Below, in pieces: positions 39,301 through 48,678 of a DNA stretch of 64,000 bases. Numbering within the stretch: the first letter of the stretch is position 1; each line of letters starts with the position of its first letter. Under the pieces are notes generated by a model. The model was not told the DNA's origin, made no database searches, and was given only the letters and a program-made list of their open reading frames with translations. Made by a program: the position numbers and the translations under genes. Source of the DNA: Maniola hyperantus (Eukaryota; Arthropoda; Insecta; Lepidoptera; Nymphalidae); the NCBI RefSeq assembly GCF_902806685.2, contig NC_048555.1, forward strand, positions 9,114,001 through 9,178,000, written 5' to 3'.

Positions 39301-40103
39301 CATCTACTCCTTTTGTTTTTTCTTTGAATTCCTCATCCTTTACATCTTTTGATCCCAACAATAGATTCAAATTTCGCTTTGCCTTCATAGGACTTTTGAT
39401 AGCTAGATGTCTCTTTTTAGAAGGTGAATAAAATGTCTTTTTTGATGATGGAGATGTATTGTATGCAGGGCTGTATGCTATTGTTGTGTTGGAAGTATTA
39501 GAAATTGTAGAGGAGCCACTACAATTAAGTTTGTCTGCAAAATAATAAACAACATGTAATCCATACTAATATTATAAATGCAAAAGTGTGTCTGTCTGTC
39601 TGCTAGTCTTTCATGGCCCATCCGTTCAACCTATTTTGACAAAATTTGGTACAAAGATAGCTTGGAACCTGGGGAAAGACATGGTTACTTTATATTCAGG
39701 AAAATCAAAGAGTTCCCATGAGATTTTTAAATAACTAAATCCACGCAGTCGTGGGCATCATCTAGTATAAAATATTATAAATACGAAACTGTTTTTTTTA
39801 ATTGATTTTACAGCCCTGGATGTCAATCCTTTAAGGCCTACGAAAGTGTGTTATGTGACTTGACTAAGAGAATGATATATAAAAAATAACAAAAAGTTCA
39901 CCTGCATCCCGCATTTCATCATCACTTGTCAAATCTATCACTCCTGGCACACTATGATCCTCTAGTGACAATTTTGGTGACTTCATTGGTGTTCTTTTTA
40001 AGGATAAGTTTAGTCTCTTTTTCTTACCAGGCACTACTTTGGTGCTAGGTCCAGATACAATATTAAAAAATCTATGCAATTTTGACTGTTCCTTTTGACT
40101 CAT
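27644..40103 (-). CDS. Fan1: Fanconi-associated nuclease 1 (FAN1), VRR-NUC structure-specific nuclease
   Basis: Exons in transcript order: 40103-39902, 39534-39295, 38428-38283, 37298-37112, 35921-35720, 33991-33764, 32656-32534, 32053-31825, 30462-30257, 29501-29383, 28944-28693, 28469-28300, 27826-27644. All phases agree, giving 828 residues (human about 1017). FAN1 cuts flap and crosslinked DNA in the nucleus during interstrand crosslink repair. Exon 3 aligns with the conserved region around GQRIVCRLYWQ. Exons 4-5 give the SAP-like segment, exons 6-9 the helical TPR-like part (YESLPVWLRRFTP). Exons 10-13 form the nuclease: Glu632 (HWEGR), Asp758 (GFPDL), Glu773 and Lys775 (VEVK), each exactly 202 below human E834, D960, E975 and K977. 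The N-terminus has QSKLHRFF (PIP box) and VIDLTSDDE (SUMO-binding motif) but no UBZ zinc finger. The introns are full of repeats. Confidence 0.95.
29383..29501 (-). CDS. Fan1: Fan1 exon 10 (start of the nuclease core)
   Basis: It encodes DNYGKGKLKFEAIVDG... to HHYIHVDSMFTH, matching the human segment [20 protein letters not shown]. A GC-rich hairpin element (29527-29699) starts only about 25 bases upstream of its acceptor. Confidence 0.9.
29833..30021. repeat. Family B interspersed tail (CGACTTCGTCCGCGTGGA family)
   Basis: Diagnostic pieces are ACTCTTTGATTTTCCGGGAT, GCCGTGAAAAGCTAGCAGA, a TCTG/CAGA run and TATAATATTAGTATGGAT. Other copies: 2044-2240, 7971-8058, 18236-18446, 21420-21487, 26040-26432, 29098-29343, 32066-32186, 33370-33540, 35462-35685, 38060-38262, 39558-39768, 58200-58410. 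It is a retroelement 3' tail common in Lepidoptera. Confidence 0.75.
30675..31018 (+). mobile_element. tRNA-derived SINE, near full length
   Basis: The head has an A box (CTGGCGCAGTGGTGAGCGC) and a B box (GGTTCGATTCC), the RNA polymerase III promoter of tRNA-derived SINEs. It then runs through CACTTACCACCAGGTGAGAT to an A-rich tail (AATAAAAAATAAAAAATAAA). Tails of the same SINE occur at 3215-3290 and, inverted, at 31330-31380. It is not a tRNA gene, since the acceptor stem is lost. Confidence 0.75.
33343..33371. repeat. (GT)n microsatellite
   Basis: About 14 GT units adjoin a family B tail in a Fan1 intron. Other simple runs: (TCTG)n at 173-197 and 26058-26096, (ATCT)n at 27319-27337, (AT)n at 54661-54679. 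Confidence 0.9.
34013..34172. mobile_element. Second CTCTAAACTAAAC-family TIR element, in a Fan1 intron
   Basis: Its ends and centre match 25778-25933, with the centre inverted. It begins about 22 bases upstream of the splice acceptor of Fan1 exon 33991-33764, so the element may supply part of the branch-point region. Confidence 0.75.
34641..34925. repeat. 141-bp tandem duplication of a SINE piece, in a Fan1 intron
   Basis: CATTAATACTTATATCAATG starts at 34641 and 34782, and each is followed by AATCCACCATGCT(A/G)GCAA and ACACACTTTT(T/G)AGGACAATA. It lies between Fan1 exons 5 and 6. Confidence 0.8.
36158..36468. mobile_element. GC-rich TIR element, 311 bp, in a Fan1 intron
   Basis: Perfect 18-bp ends GGGCACACGATGCGTTGC and complement enclose GC-rich sequence with further internal inverted pieces (GCGCCGCACCG repeated). 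The long open frames here on both strands result from base composition, not a gene. Confidence 0.75.
36644..36856. mobile_element. TIR element, about 213 bp
   Basis: GCGCACTAGGCAGCCAGGTCG at the left pairs with CGACCTGGCCGCCTAGTGTGC at the right (19 of 21). The interior repeats GGCCGC/GCGGCC motifs. It is non-coding and lies in the Fan1 intron between exons 4 and 5. Confidence 0.65.
37332..37568. mobile_element. TIR element, 237 bp, perfect 29-bp ends
   Basis: TATAGTTGGGCCATTACGAA... at 37332-37360 is exactly mirrored at 37540-37568. The inside contains two ATCGATAA-type sites. Perfect ends suggest a young insertion. It ends 34 bases upstream of the Fan1 exon 4 acceptor (37298) and directly abuts a family A repeat on its other side. 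Confidence 0.8.
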
Positions 40104-40385
40104 GGCTTAAAATCAACTAGTTCACCTAATTAGAAACTAAAATATTTGAAAAACATCTAGGTTTATGGATTTACACACACTAGTATTATTCCCTAACAAA
40201 GTTCAAAACACATTGCTTAATTTGGCTACAGGTACCTATAATGGTTTTGGTAATCACTAATCACTTGCAAAATTACAAAACATAATATTCTCAGAATCAC
40301 ATTATTTTACAAGTGTACAATTGAACAATATTTATAAACATATACGTACACTCCTTTTGTACCTACTTATTAGAAATTATGAATA

Positions 40386-41115
40386 ATGAAAAAGGAAATT
40401 ACAATTTTATTCTCTTAGCAGAAGCTCGGGAGTAACAGCAATAAAATGGAACTGTGGTGCAATAAAATAAAACGATGCATAAAGCACAACTTTGCCAGAA
40501 AACATAAACTTTACACGAGACAGACAGGTATTTTGAATGAAAAAAAATAAACCATGATAAATTAAATAGGTAAGTAAAAGTTAAAGCCAAAAGGTAAATA
40601 TGTGCTAAAGAAATCTGGAAAACATGGGAAAACACGATAAGTACTGAATACACCATCCAAAAATAACGCACCGGGCTGCACACTGGCTCTGGAAAGCGGG
40701 AAAATAAATTGGAAAATGGAAAAGAAATGCATAGACATTTGAGAAATAATTGACAAACACAGCACAGACCAATAACATAACACAGGTTAATAATGCCGAA
40801 GAAAACAAAAATCCAAAAATCAGCTGTGACTGTGTTGCCATTAACTATTCTGATTATCGATGATTAGTTAGAACTGTTTCCAATCTTCAAATCCAAACTG
40901 TGTAAAAATCGCGATGGCTAAAGCCATTCTGAAACACTCTAAAACTTTATCTTGAATAATAAAGTTATTGGTAAGTATTTTTGGTGAACAGCGGCCAGCT
41001 ATTAAAAAAATGTCTACAGAATATCGAAAACGAATTTCTTCGGATAAAATTAGCGGACTTGTTATCAACCGACGTGGAAGTAACAAACAGAAAATGGTAA
41101 AGTTCTTTTCATGAA
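40386..41115. other. Possible divergent small genes between Fan1 and the dynein light chain
   Basis: On the - strand, ATG 40841 opens a 78-codon hydrophobic frame (MATQSQLIFGFLFSSALL...), with a reverse-strand AATAAA at about 40407-40412 further on. On the + strand, ATG 41010 opens 34 codons (MSTEYRKRISSDKISG...) with a possible donor ATG|GTAAAG. An ATTATCGATGATT motif (DRE-like) lies between them at about 40854. Neither product is recognised and both could be chance. Confidence 0.25.
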
Positions 41116-41574
41116 AGAAGTCCCGCGGTGATTTTTGGGACTATGATGTCAGCGGACTATGTTAGCGGTGATTGTCGGCCATGTTGTCGTTCGTTGATGT
41201 TATCAAGTTCGTTTGTTGTGGTAGATTTTTCTAAGTTTTTAACACAACACCCTCCTTCTTACATTAATGGTCACCAGTCACCACCGCACTGCACCACACC
41301 ACACACAACAAACCACCATACAACTTCCAAGACCTCCTTAATTAACTTTAAGAAAACCTCGTTTTTAGGGTTCCGTACCCGAAGGGTGCCAACCAGTCTA
41401 TATTACTTTACTCTATGGTGCCAACTGCCAACGGAACCGTAATAGATAGAGTTGAAATATCTGTTAATAAAATTTATTTTTTGTATGATGGTAAGGAACC
41501 CTTTATGACGTGCGAGTCCGACTCGCACTTGACTGATTTTAAACTTTGATATTCTCCCAAACCTTAACAGTATT

Positions 41575-42099
41575 GGCCGTGATACACATGCTAGTTAATG
41601 GCATGCTAGTAGCTGGCAGGCTGGCATGCCAGCTACTAGCAGAATGTCGCTGCGTGATACACACGCTTGTAACTGGTATGCCAGTTACTAGAAAGGCTGC
41701 GTACCGTGCCAGTGACGTGCGAGTTGAAGATATAAAAATAACGTCTAAAAAGATAAATAATAACGTCTTCTCGTCGCCCCAACGAGCCATTATGTTTTAT
41801 CAAAAAAAACCAAGGTAAAAAAGAACAAACACAAAAACTAGGTAGTTGTGCGTACGATGACAGTGCGAGTTACTAGCAAACACGTTACGACGTGTTTCGC
41901 GTGCTTGTAGCTGGCATGCTAGTCCCCCGTCCCACTTCCCCTATAGGGGAAAAAATCAAACGCCGTGCGATCTACTGGTATGCCATGTACTGGCATGCGA
42001 GCTACTGGCAGAACCTCGATACACATGCATGCTAGTAACTCGTTCTTGCTAGAAGCTGGCATGCTTTTGTGCGAGCTACTAGCATGTGTATCAAGCACT
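41575..42099. mobile_element. Non-autonomous element with many internal GCATGCTAGTAACTGGC-like repeats
   Basis: The ends GTGATACACATGCTAGT (left) and ACTAGCATGTGTATCAAGC (right) are inverted. About ten diverged copies of a TGGCATGCTAGTAACTGG motif occur in both orientations in the outer thirds, around an AT-rich middle (41730-41850). Subterminal motif arrays of this kind are typical of transposase-binding ends in hAT-like elements. That classification is inference. Confidence 0.6.
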
Positions 42100-42583
42100 T
42101 ATAGCCGGCAAGAAATATTGTACATCGACCTTTAAAATGAGATTTCGCCTTTTTGGAGCGTTGTCTATACTCTATGTCACTCATATCTATGTGACGTTTT
42201 GTCGGTCTCAACGACAGAGACAACGCTCTACGAAACCAACTAGGTCGATGTACAATATTTTCTGCCACGTACTGTACCTTAGCTTTCTATAACTTACCCA
42301 CACTTTACAAACTTACTTAAGGCTTAAGCTGAGTTGTGCGAAACCTTCAAAACAAATTTAAAAATTCAAGTGAAGTTTTAACTAACAATCTCCAGAATTC
42401 CATTGAATCTCATGATTAAGTAAATTAAGACTTAAGTACCTAAGTACTAAGTTTAATTTTCTCTTAAATTTTGAATTTGTTTCAAACAATTCAGTGTTTA
42501 CGTTGTTGTTGTACGTCGTTGGTCCTTCGGATTCTTGTCCGTTGCTATGATTTAAATTATAATTATTGATCAAACCCAACAAT

Positions 42584-44678
42584 ATGTCTGAAAACAAACC
42601 CGTTCCAAAGCAGGTGCGAACTTATCAACCTACTTATCAATTAAATTCAAGAAAACGCTTCAGTATTGAAGACGTTGAGAAAACCCTCCAGCGTATTGTA
42701 ACATCAGAATTGGAGGAGTTGGAATATAGTGATAAAACCGCCGCAGACCTGTGCCTCAGCCTGACAGAAAACATTAGGACGGCTATAAAAGAAGAAAATT
42801 ATGACAGGTATTCTTCGCCCCATTGTTATCTATATAGAATGAAATTAAGTCCCGCAAATTCCTAATGAGCGTGGCCGCCATTTTATTGTCGTCAGCCGTG
42901 TGTAGTTACGAGCATCGACATAGGAGGTACCTAATAATACTTGTAGTACATAAAAATTCTTTGGTTACGAGCCGATTCTATAGTAGGTAGATACTTCGTG
43001 ATAGTACGCTACTACCATAGAGTAAAGTAATACACTGGAAATAGAGAGCCTTCTCATAAGATTTTAATGTCACCCAAATTCCTAATGCAAACCTAGCACC
43101 ATCTATTAGTTGGTCACCTACAACTGTAACTGTATACATACCTATAGGTACCTATCTACCTTAGTGATTATTATAATATTATACCATAGAGATAGTATTC
43201 ATCAAAGAGTATAATCTCTTTGCTACTAGGTACTCTTTGATTGTTATGGATGGCGTTGTCAAAAGGTCCAGTAGGTCTCAGAATAAAGGCTTCCCCACAC
43301 AGCCGCGTTATTATCAGTCGATAACATCGCATGCGTTATTGCGATATCTGTTTTCAGTACATTTTGTATTAGGATGGTCATGTAGTTACACACTGCTGTG
43401 ATAATACGTCCTACTTCTATTGCGGCGTTATTATCGTGGCTCCCCCACACAGCCGCGTTATTATCGGTCGATAATATCGCATGTGTTATTGCGATATCTG
43501 TTTTCAGTACATTTTGTATTAGGATGGTCATGTAGTTACACACTGCTGCGATAATAACGCCGCAATGGAAGTAGGACGTATTATCGCAGCAGTGTGTAAC
43601 TACATGACCATCCTAATACAAAATGTACTGAAAACAGATATCGCAATAACGCATGCGATATTATCGACCGATAATAACACGGCTGTGTGGGGGAGCCTTT
43701 ATGACTATGAGTAGGTAAATAGGTCATGAATGGTCGCGAATAATAGGTAAATTATGGTAAATGCAATAAATACTTTTGTACCGATCTAACGTAAATGATT
43801 TTAACGATAAAATGTTTAAAATTATTACTGAATGAATGTCACAAATTCGAAAGCAATGTTGATATTGCCACTGATTGCCGGCGCAACCATGGCTTCCGTT
43901 TTATGCTGCTGTTTCCATAGAAAGACTTGCTGATATTATGAACATCACCGTTATTTCAAAATCTTCGTGATAATATTATGTGACTGTTCGTATTTTAACT
44001 TAATTTCTTCTATAACTTACTTAATCCAGCAATGCGCCTGATTGTACTTTAATACTTAGGACACGGCATAATATTGTAGGTATGTATTATCATATCCTCA
44101 TATCTTTGAAAAGTGCAACCGCCGAGTTTCTTGTTGGTAGGAAAGGCATTCCGAACTAGTGATAGATGCATATTTTCGACGATTCAAAAGTAGATAGGTA
44201 CTTGCACACGATCCTCCATCTTCTTCGTTCACACATTTCCCGCCACGACAACGTCGGTTTATCGACTTTATCGTTCAAAACTAATTTTACCAGCCTATAC
44301 AAGATTTGCAAAGGGCGACTCTGCTTGTTTTATTTAGGCTGAGATCTGTACACGTAGTCTTTGACATTGCTCAGACTTAAGTTTCAGTTTAAACGAGACA
44401 GATTTATGCCATATCACGCTGCCTCCTTTTAACCTACCTAAGTCTGAGCAAAGTCAAAGTACTTACGCTATATAGATTTGAGCTCAGGCTCAAATCAGGT
44501 GTCTTGTTTCAGGTATAGAATAATCGTAGTGGTGAGCATAGGCCAGCGGAGGCAGCAGAGCGTCCACGTGTTCCACTCCTTCGTATGGGACCACGAGCGC
44601 GACGGATATGCCTCCTACAACTTTGAGAATTGCCACATGTTTGCTAATGTCGTTGTGTATGGAATTTACTTTGATTAA
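42584..44678 (+). CDS. Dynlt2b: Tctex-type dynein light chain, DYNLT2B/TCTEX1D2-like
   Basis: Two exons, 42584-42807 and 44513-44678, join in phase 2 and give 129 residues (human about 142). The N-terminal stretch YQPTYQLNSRKRFSIEDVEK and the alpha-helical LCLSLTENIRTAIKEENYDR are typical of the family. Exon 2 holds the beta sheet: RYRIIVVVSIGQRRQQSVHV, FVWDHERDGYASYNFEN and the closing NVVVYGIYFD. This light chain is part of the dynein-2 motor for retrograde transport in cilia; in insects, use in ciliated sensory neurons and sperm is expected from the family, not shown here. The ATG has AAT before it and no upstream in-frame ATG nearby. The single intron carries the palindromic element at 43289-43697. 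It is a confident family call; the exact paralogue is slightly less certain. Confidence 0.93.
43289..43697. repeat. Direct plus inverted repeat forming a 118-bp-arm palindrome
   Basis: Unit 1 (43289-43438) and unit 2 (from 43439) are direct repeats with a 150-base period starting GCTYCCCCACACAGCCGCG. Unit 2 (43438-43556) is then mirrored by 43579-43697 with few mismatches, leaving a 22-base loop (43557-43578). The loop sequence ACGCCGCAATGGAAGTAGGA is present in unit 1 in the opposite orientation, with one change. The long reverse-strand frame here is a by-product of the repeat. Confidence 0.85.
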
Positions 44679-45015
44679 AAAGTTAATTTACCTTTAAATT
44701 TGTATTGATCTCTAATCTTCTTAGCTTCGTATTTTTTTAAGTTAGGTACTGCCTCAATGAAGTCTGTGGAGACCGATGTGGAGAGCTTGTTTACAAGTCT
44801 GGCCCGGGTTTTAGGATTCCGGACTCCGATATGAGACGCGTTAGACAGTTATTAAGTTTGCTTTTATAAAACGTCCCAAAATATTTCGAAATTAATGATT
44901 GTTTAACTCTGAAACAAAACCAACTTGCCTTGTAGGTATTCATTCGTTCATTCATTCTTCCGTTGAATGGTTAAATCTGCTTAAAAGTACTAAGCACGTT
45001 AAAGATAGTCAATGA

Positions 45016-45021
45016 AATAAA
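45016..45021 (+). terminator. Candidate polyadenylation signal of the dynein light chain
   Basis: AATAAA lies about 340 bases after the stop codon. A reverse-strand AATAAA lies at about 45056-45063, so the convergent VAT-1 transcript could end almost at the same place. Confidence 0.35.
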
Positions 45022-48000
45022 AGACAGATTTAAGCATTTTTACAGATCATACATATTTATTTATCAATTTCATAGTATAGATATCACACTGGCCCGCCCT
45101 TACAAAAATAATTGTGTAATACGTTAACGACCCAGTCAAGCGCGTAGCTGGCGCGACCGCGCGGGCTCTGCCGCTGCCACTCTGGCTCTCTCCCACAATA
45201 AATATTGGCATCAAATTCGACACTATAACCTACAACAATTTGGACACAATCGCACACGGCGCAGTCGTCCCAGCTCACGTCGCGTCGCTATTGAATTTTG
45301 TCAGTTAACCTTATAGAAGAGAATTCAGATAAATCTTAACCATTATACAGGTCGATATACACAAGATTTTTAATTAATAATATAATATGTTAACATTAAG
45401 AAATTCGCACATTATTTGACACATAAAGCGACAAAGATTACTGGTAAGAAGACTAAGTAGCTTTAAGATATTGGTCCGAGACACTGAAGCAGTTGTATCC
45501 GCGTACAATACGAAAACTAGCACCAAGCCACCGTACGACAAGCGAGGCGGAACGGCGCGGTGTCGCCCGCACATATCGATTACACAAAAGCTATCTAATT
45601 TGAATCGGGTCGGATGCAGTCTGGTCTTTCGGTGCTTACGAGCTCACAACCAACGGCAACCGTCAAATACTTTCGCTCTGGACTTAACACTTTCAGTGAT
45701 ATACACGAGAAGATAAGACTAAACAATAAACATGCGCTCACGCAAATTATGCTCGTGTGAAAAATGTTCGAAAAGGGTAAAACTTTATAAAAATTCTACG
45801 AGTCTGTCGATTAGGTTTTGGAGTCGAACATAGGTTGCGTCAACGCTTGGCAGGGTGTCATTGAGCAGTCGGTATGCAGGACTGGAAACTACAGTATAGC
45901 CTCATTTTTTTCCGGAATCGCCGGACTACCTCAGCCTTTCAGATATAAATTTTACATGAGTTTGATATGTTATACAGTTAAAAAGTATATTAGTACTGGG
46001 TACATACATCTATAAGTTATAACCATACTGTACATTATAATATGACGGTAAATGTTACTTACAGCCTTAACAAAATCAGGAATAGGTACTTTTAATATAT
46101 GCTAGGTAGGTGTATAAAAAGAAATGCAGTGAATATTGTTATCAAAACATTATCTCTAATATACATTGCGTGTAAGTGTATTTATGTTTAGATATGTGAT
46201 ATTTGTGTAAAGATACATAAAAAGCTTTATATTTTATAAGAGATCTCATCGTCGACATTTGGTCTATAAAAATATAACTTATATTATAGATGTCGTTACT
46301 TATGATAGCCACAAAATATATCGCACTCCCTGAGCTCGTTTTTAAAAATGTCGAGTTTTCGAGCTCTTTGGACTATCATATTGTGAACTAGGAGTAATAT
46401 AAAAGAACAGAAGCAATTTATAAATCAATTTTTTGATATTTTCTTCTTAACTAGAAAATAATTTACAAAACGTCTAAGTATAAAAATATAATTATAAAAC
46501 ACTCAACCGTATTTTATGCTCAACTAAAAAAAATGTCATGTAAAGGCAGCATAAAAATACCGCACAAAATCTAAGCATACCTAATACAAAATATCACACG
46601 TAAGGTTTCGTTCGTTAGTATTTCCGAGATGCGGCGAGCGAGTGAATGAATGAACGGACCCGCGGCTCGAGGGCGGGGCGTCAGGGCTAAATTTTAAATA
46701 TTTACTAATAAAATATTAAAGCTTAACATACATAAAGATTAAGCATCTCTGCACCTTAGATATACAATAGCCATTAAAAATAACCGCAGACTAAAACATC
46801 TCATCCTAAAATAAAGTCTTAAACATAAAACTATAAAGAAAGTTCGAAAGTTCAGCAACGAACTTAGGCCAGATTAAAAATTAAAATGGAATATTATTGA
46901 AATTCATTGCAAATTCGCTGTGTGAATGTCAAAATTTATAATTTAATAAAATATAGGAATTTAAGATGTGATGATAAAACGTGTACAACTAAACTTAACC
47001 GAGAGAGGTGGTACGAGAATGTCCGAACCGATTGCTGCATTACTTCCAAACATTATAGAGGGGGTTCCAGATCGGACAGGGTCGTACTCAGACTTATATT
47101 TAAATATTTTTATTCGTTTAAACATAAACATGAGGCAACACAGTGAGACGCCGGTGTAAGCACAAGGCGGACGTCCAAAGGAGCAGCTTCAACTCTAAAA
47201 TAATATAATCAATTGGCGGTGGTTTGTCTGGTCCTGTTCTCTGGCGAGACAATTCAGCTAGATTCCTTTTCCTTCTCCTTCTCTTTCGACTCTGAAAAGC
47301 ATTCATCCTCATCATTAGCATCAGTTTAAAATATGCGTGAACTTGAAATAAAATTATTTGAATTTGAAAGTGTATATTTTGTGTTTCAATAAAACAATGA
47401 AATAATAAAAGAAACCGGCGCATATCTTGGCAATACAAAACTTATATTCTAAAAATTGCTTTTATAGTGCATAAATAAATATAGCGACGAAAATCAGGAA
47501 AGCATATCTAATAAATACCCAACCGCTATGACCTTTTAATTTTTATCAATATTAATTTTGAGACATGTTTCCGTAAAAACTCGACATCATATGACCAAGC
47601 TGACTAAACGTACACAAAAAACAGCCTTTAGAAGGGGTCCTACTTATTACAAGGATTCGGATTTTATAATTGCTTTTTTAAAATTAATTTTAGGGCAAAT
47701 GGCAACTATCTTGTACTTGCTAATTAATCTTTTTCACAGCCTGTAGATCATAGCCCGAGCTGTACAGCCAGTCAATAAAAATTTCAAACAATAATGTACG
47801 AAATGTAAACTTGATTGTAGAATCACACACACACACTCCAGAATCCATATTTTTATTTCATTTTATATCCTAAGTAGGTACGTAAAATATTATTTTAACT
47901 GATGTGTTGTTTGTTGGTTTGTCCAGCTTCAACACATTCAACAGCTGATTAGTATATGGATCTAATTCCCACGGCGCGGCGTTTTAAAAAGCTAAGTCGC

Positions 48001-48678
48001 GAATATCATTTAGTTTTTAATAAATTATTTAATATTCCTAAAAAGTTTGCTTGTCGTAATAAAATGTACCTATTGACGTAAATAAATAAGCAATAATTTA
48101 AGCGTTGATCAAAAAAGTGAATTGCGTAAGCGAGTCTAAAGGCTGCCATATCGTGTAACACTGGGCCTTCCTCGAAGCCATCGATGTGCGTAGTAAATAA
48201 GCCAAAATAAAAGGACCTCTCAATTTTTGGCAACTTAGCCTGCAAAACATGTGCAAAAGAAAGCATGCTAATTTTTATATTCAAGTCCGGAGTCACAAGC
48301 ACGCAAGATTAAAAAAGAAGATAACCGGGTACAAATGGTTTTAACCTGGAGCCGAATAGCTATTTCAAAAAGTTATGGGAGCCCCGAGTCATCTTAAAAA
48401 AAAAGATAATCATAGAATATCAAAAGGGCGAGAACACAGCTGTGTAAAATAAAAGTATTTTTCTCTAAACATTTTTTTCTATTAATTATAATTATTTAAA
48501 GAAAACTGCTTCTTTGAATGCATCAAATATTTCATTAGAATCGGAAACTTTGTATGCATTTTAATGCGACAACATAAAAATTCACAAATCCTTACGTGCT
48601 AGCTAAGCTGCCAAGGAGAGGTCTATACTATTCTTATTTCGAGATAATAATATGTATCGCTTATGTAAAGCGTCTACG
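45022..48678. other. Region downstream of VAT-1, possibly a long 3' UTR
   Basis: These 3.6 kb are notably poor in the repeat families seen elsewhere; only a worn family B tail near 47900-48000 was noticed. No exon was recognised; a GC-rich 64-codon reverse frame at 45084-45278 has no recognisable domain. Several reverse AATAAA motifs occur. Low repeat content next to a 3' end would fit a long 3' UTR, but this is inference. Confidence 0.4.

Larger units (their letters stand above)
40104..42583. other. Intergenic region between divergently transcribed Fan1 and dynein light chain
   Basis: Fan1 leaves leftwards and the dynein light chain rightwards, so both promoters lie here. Beyond the small frames at 40386-41115, it holds a family A fragment (41366-41532), the element with repeated GCATGCTAGT units (about 41575-42099) and a CAGTACG-type TIR element (about 42100-42274). 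The last 300 bases before ATG 42584 show no repeat and are the likely core promoter. Confidence 0.6.

Noticed and set aside
43259..43543. 94-codon reverse frame with internally repeated peptide
   Set aside because: The peptide repeat is the translation of the 150-base direct repeat; no independent coding signal.
45084..45278. 64-codon GC-rich reverse frame as an extra VAT-1 exon
   Set aside because: VAT-1 already has a proper end and stop at 48679; no family similarity or fitting splice phase was seen.
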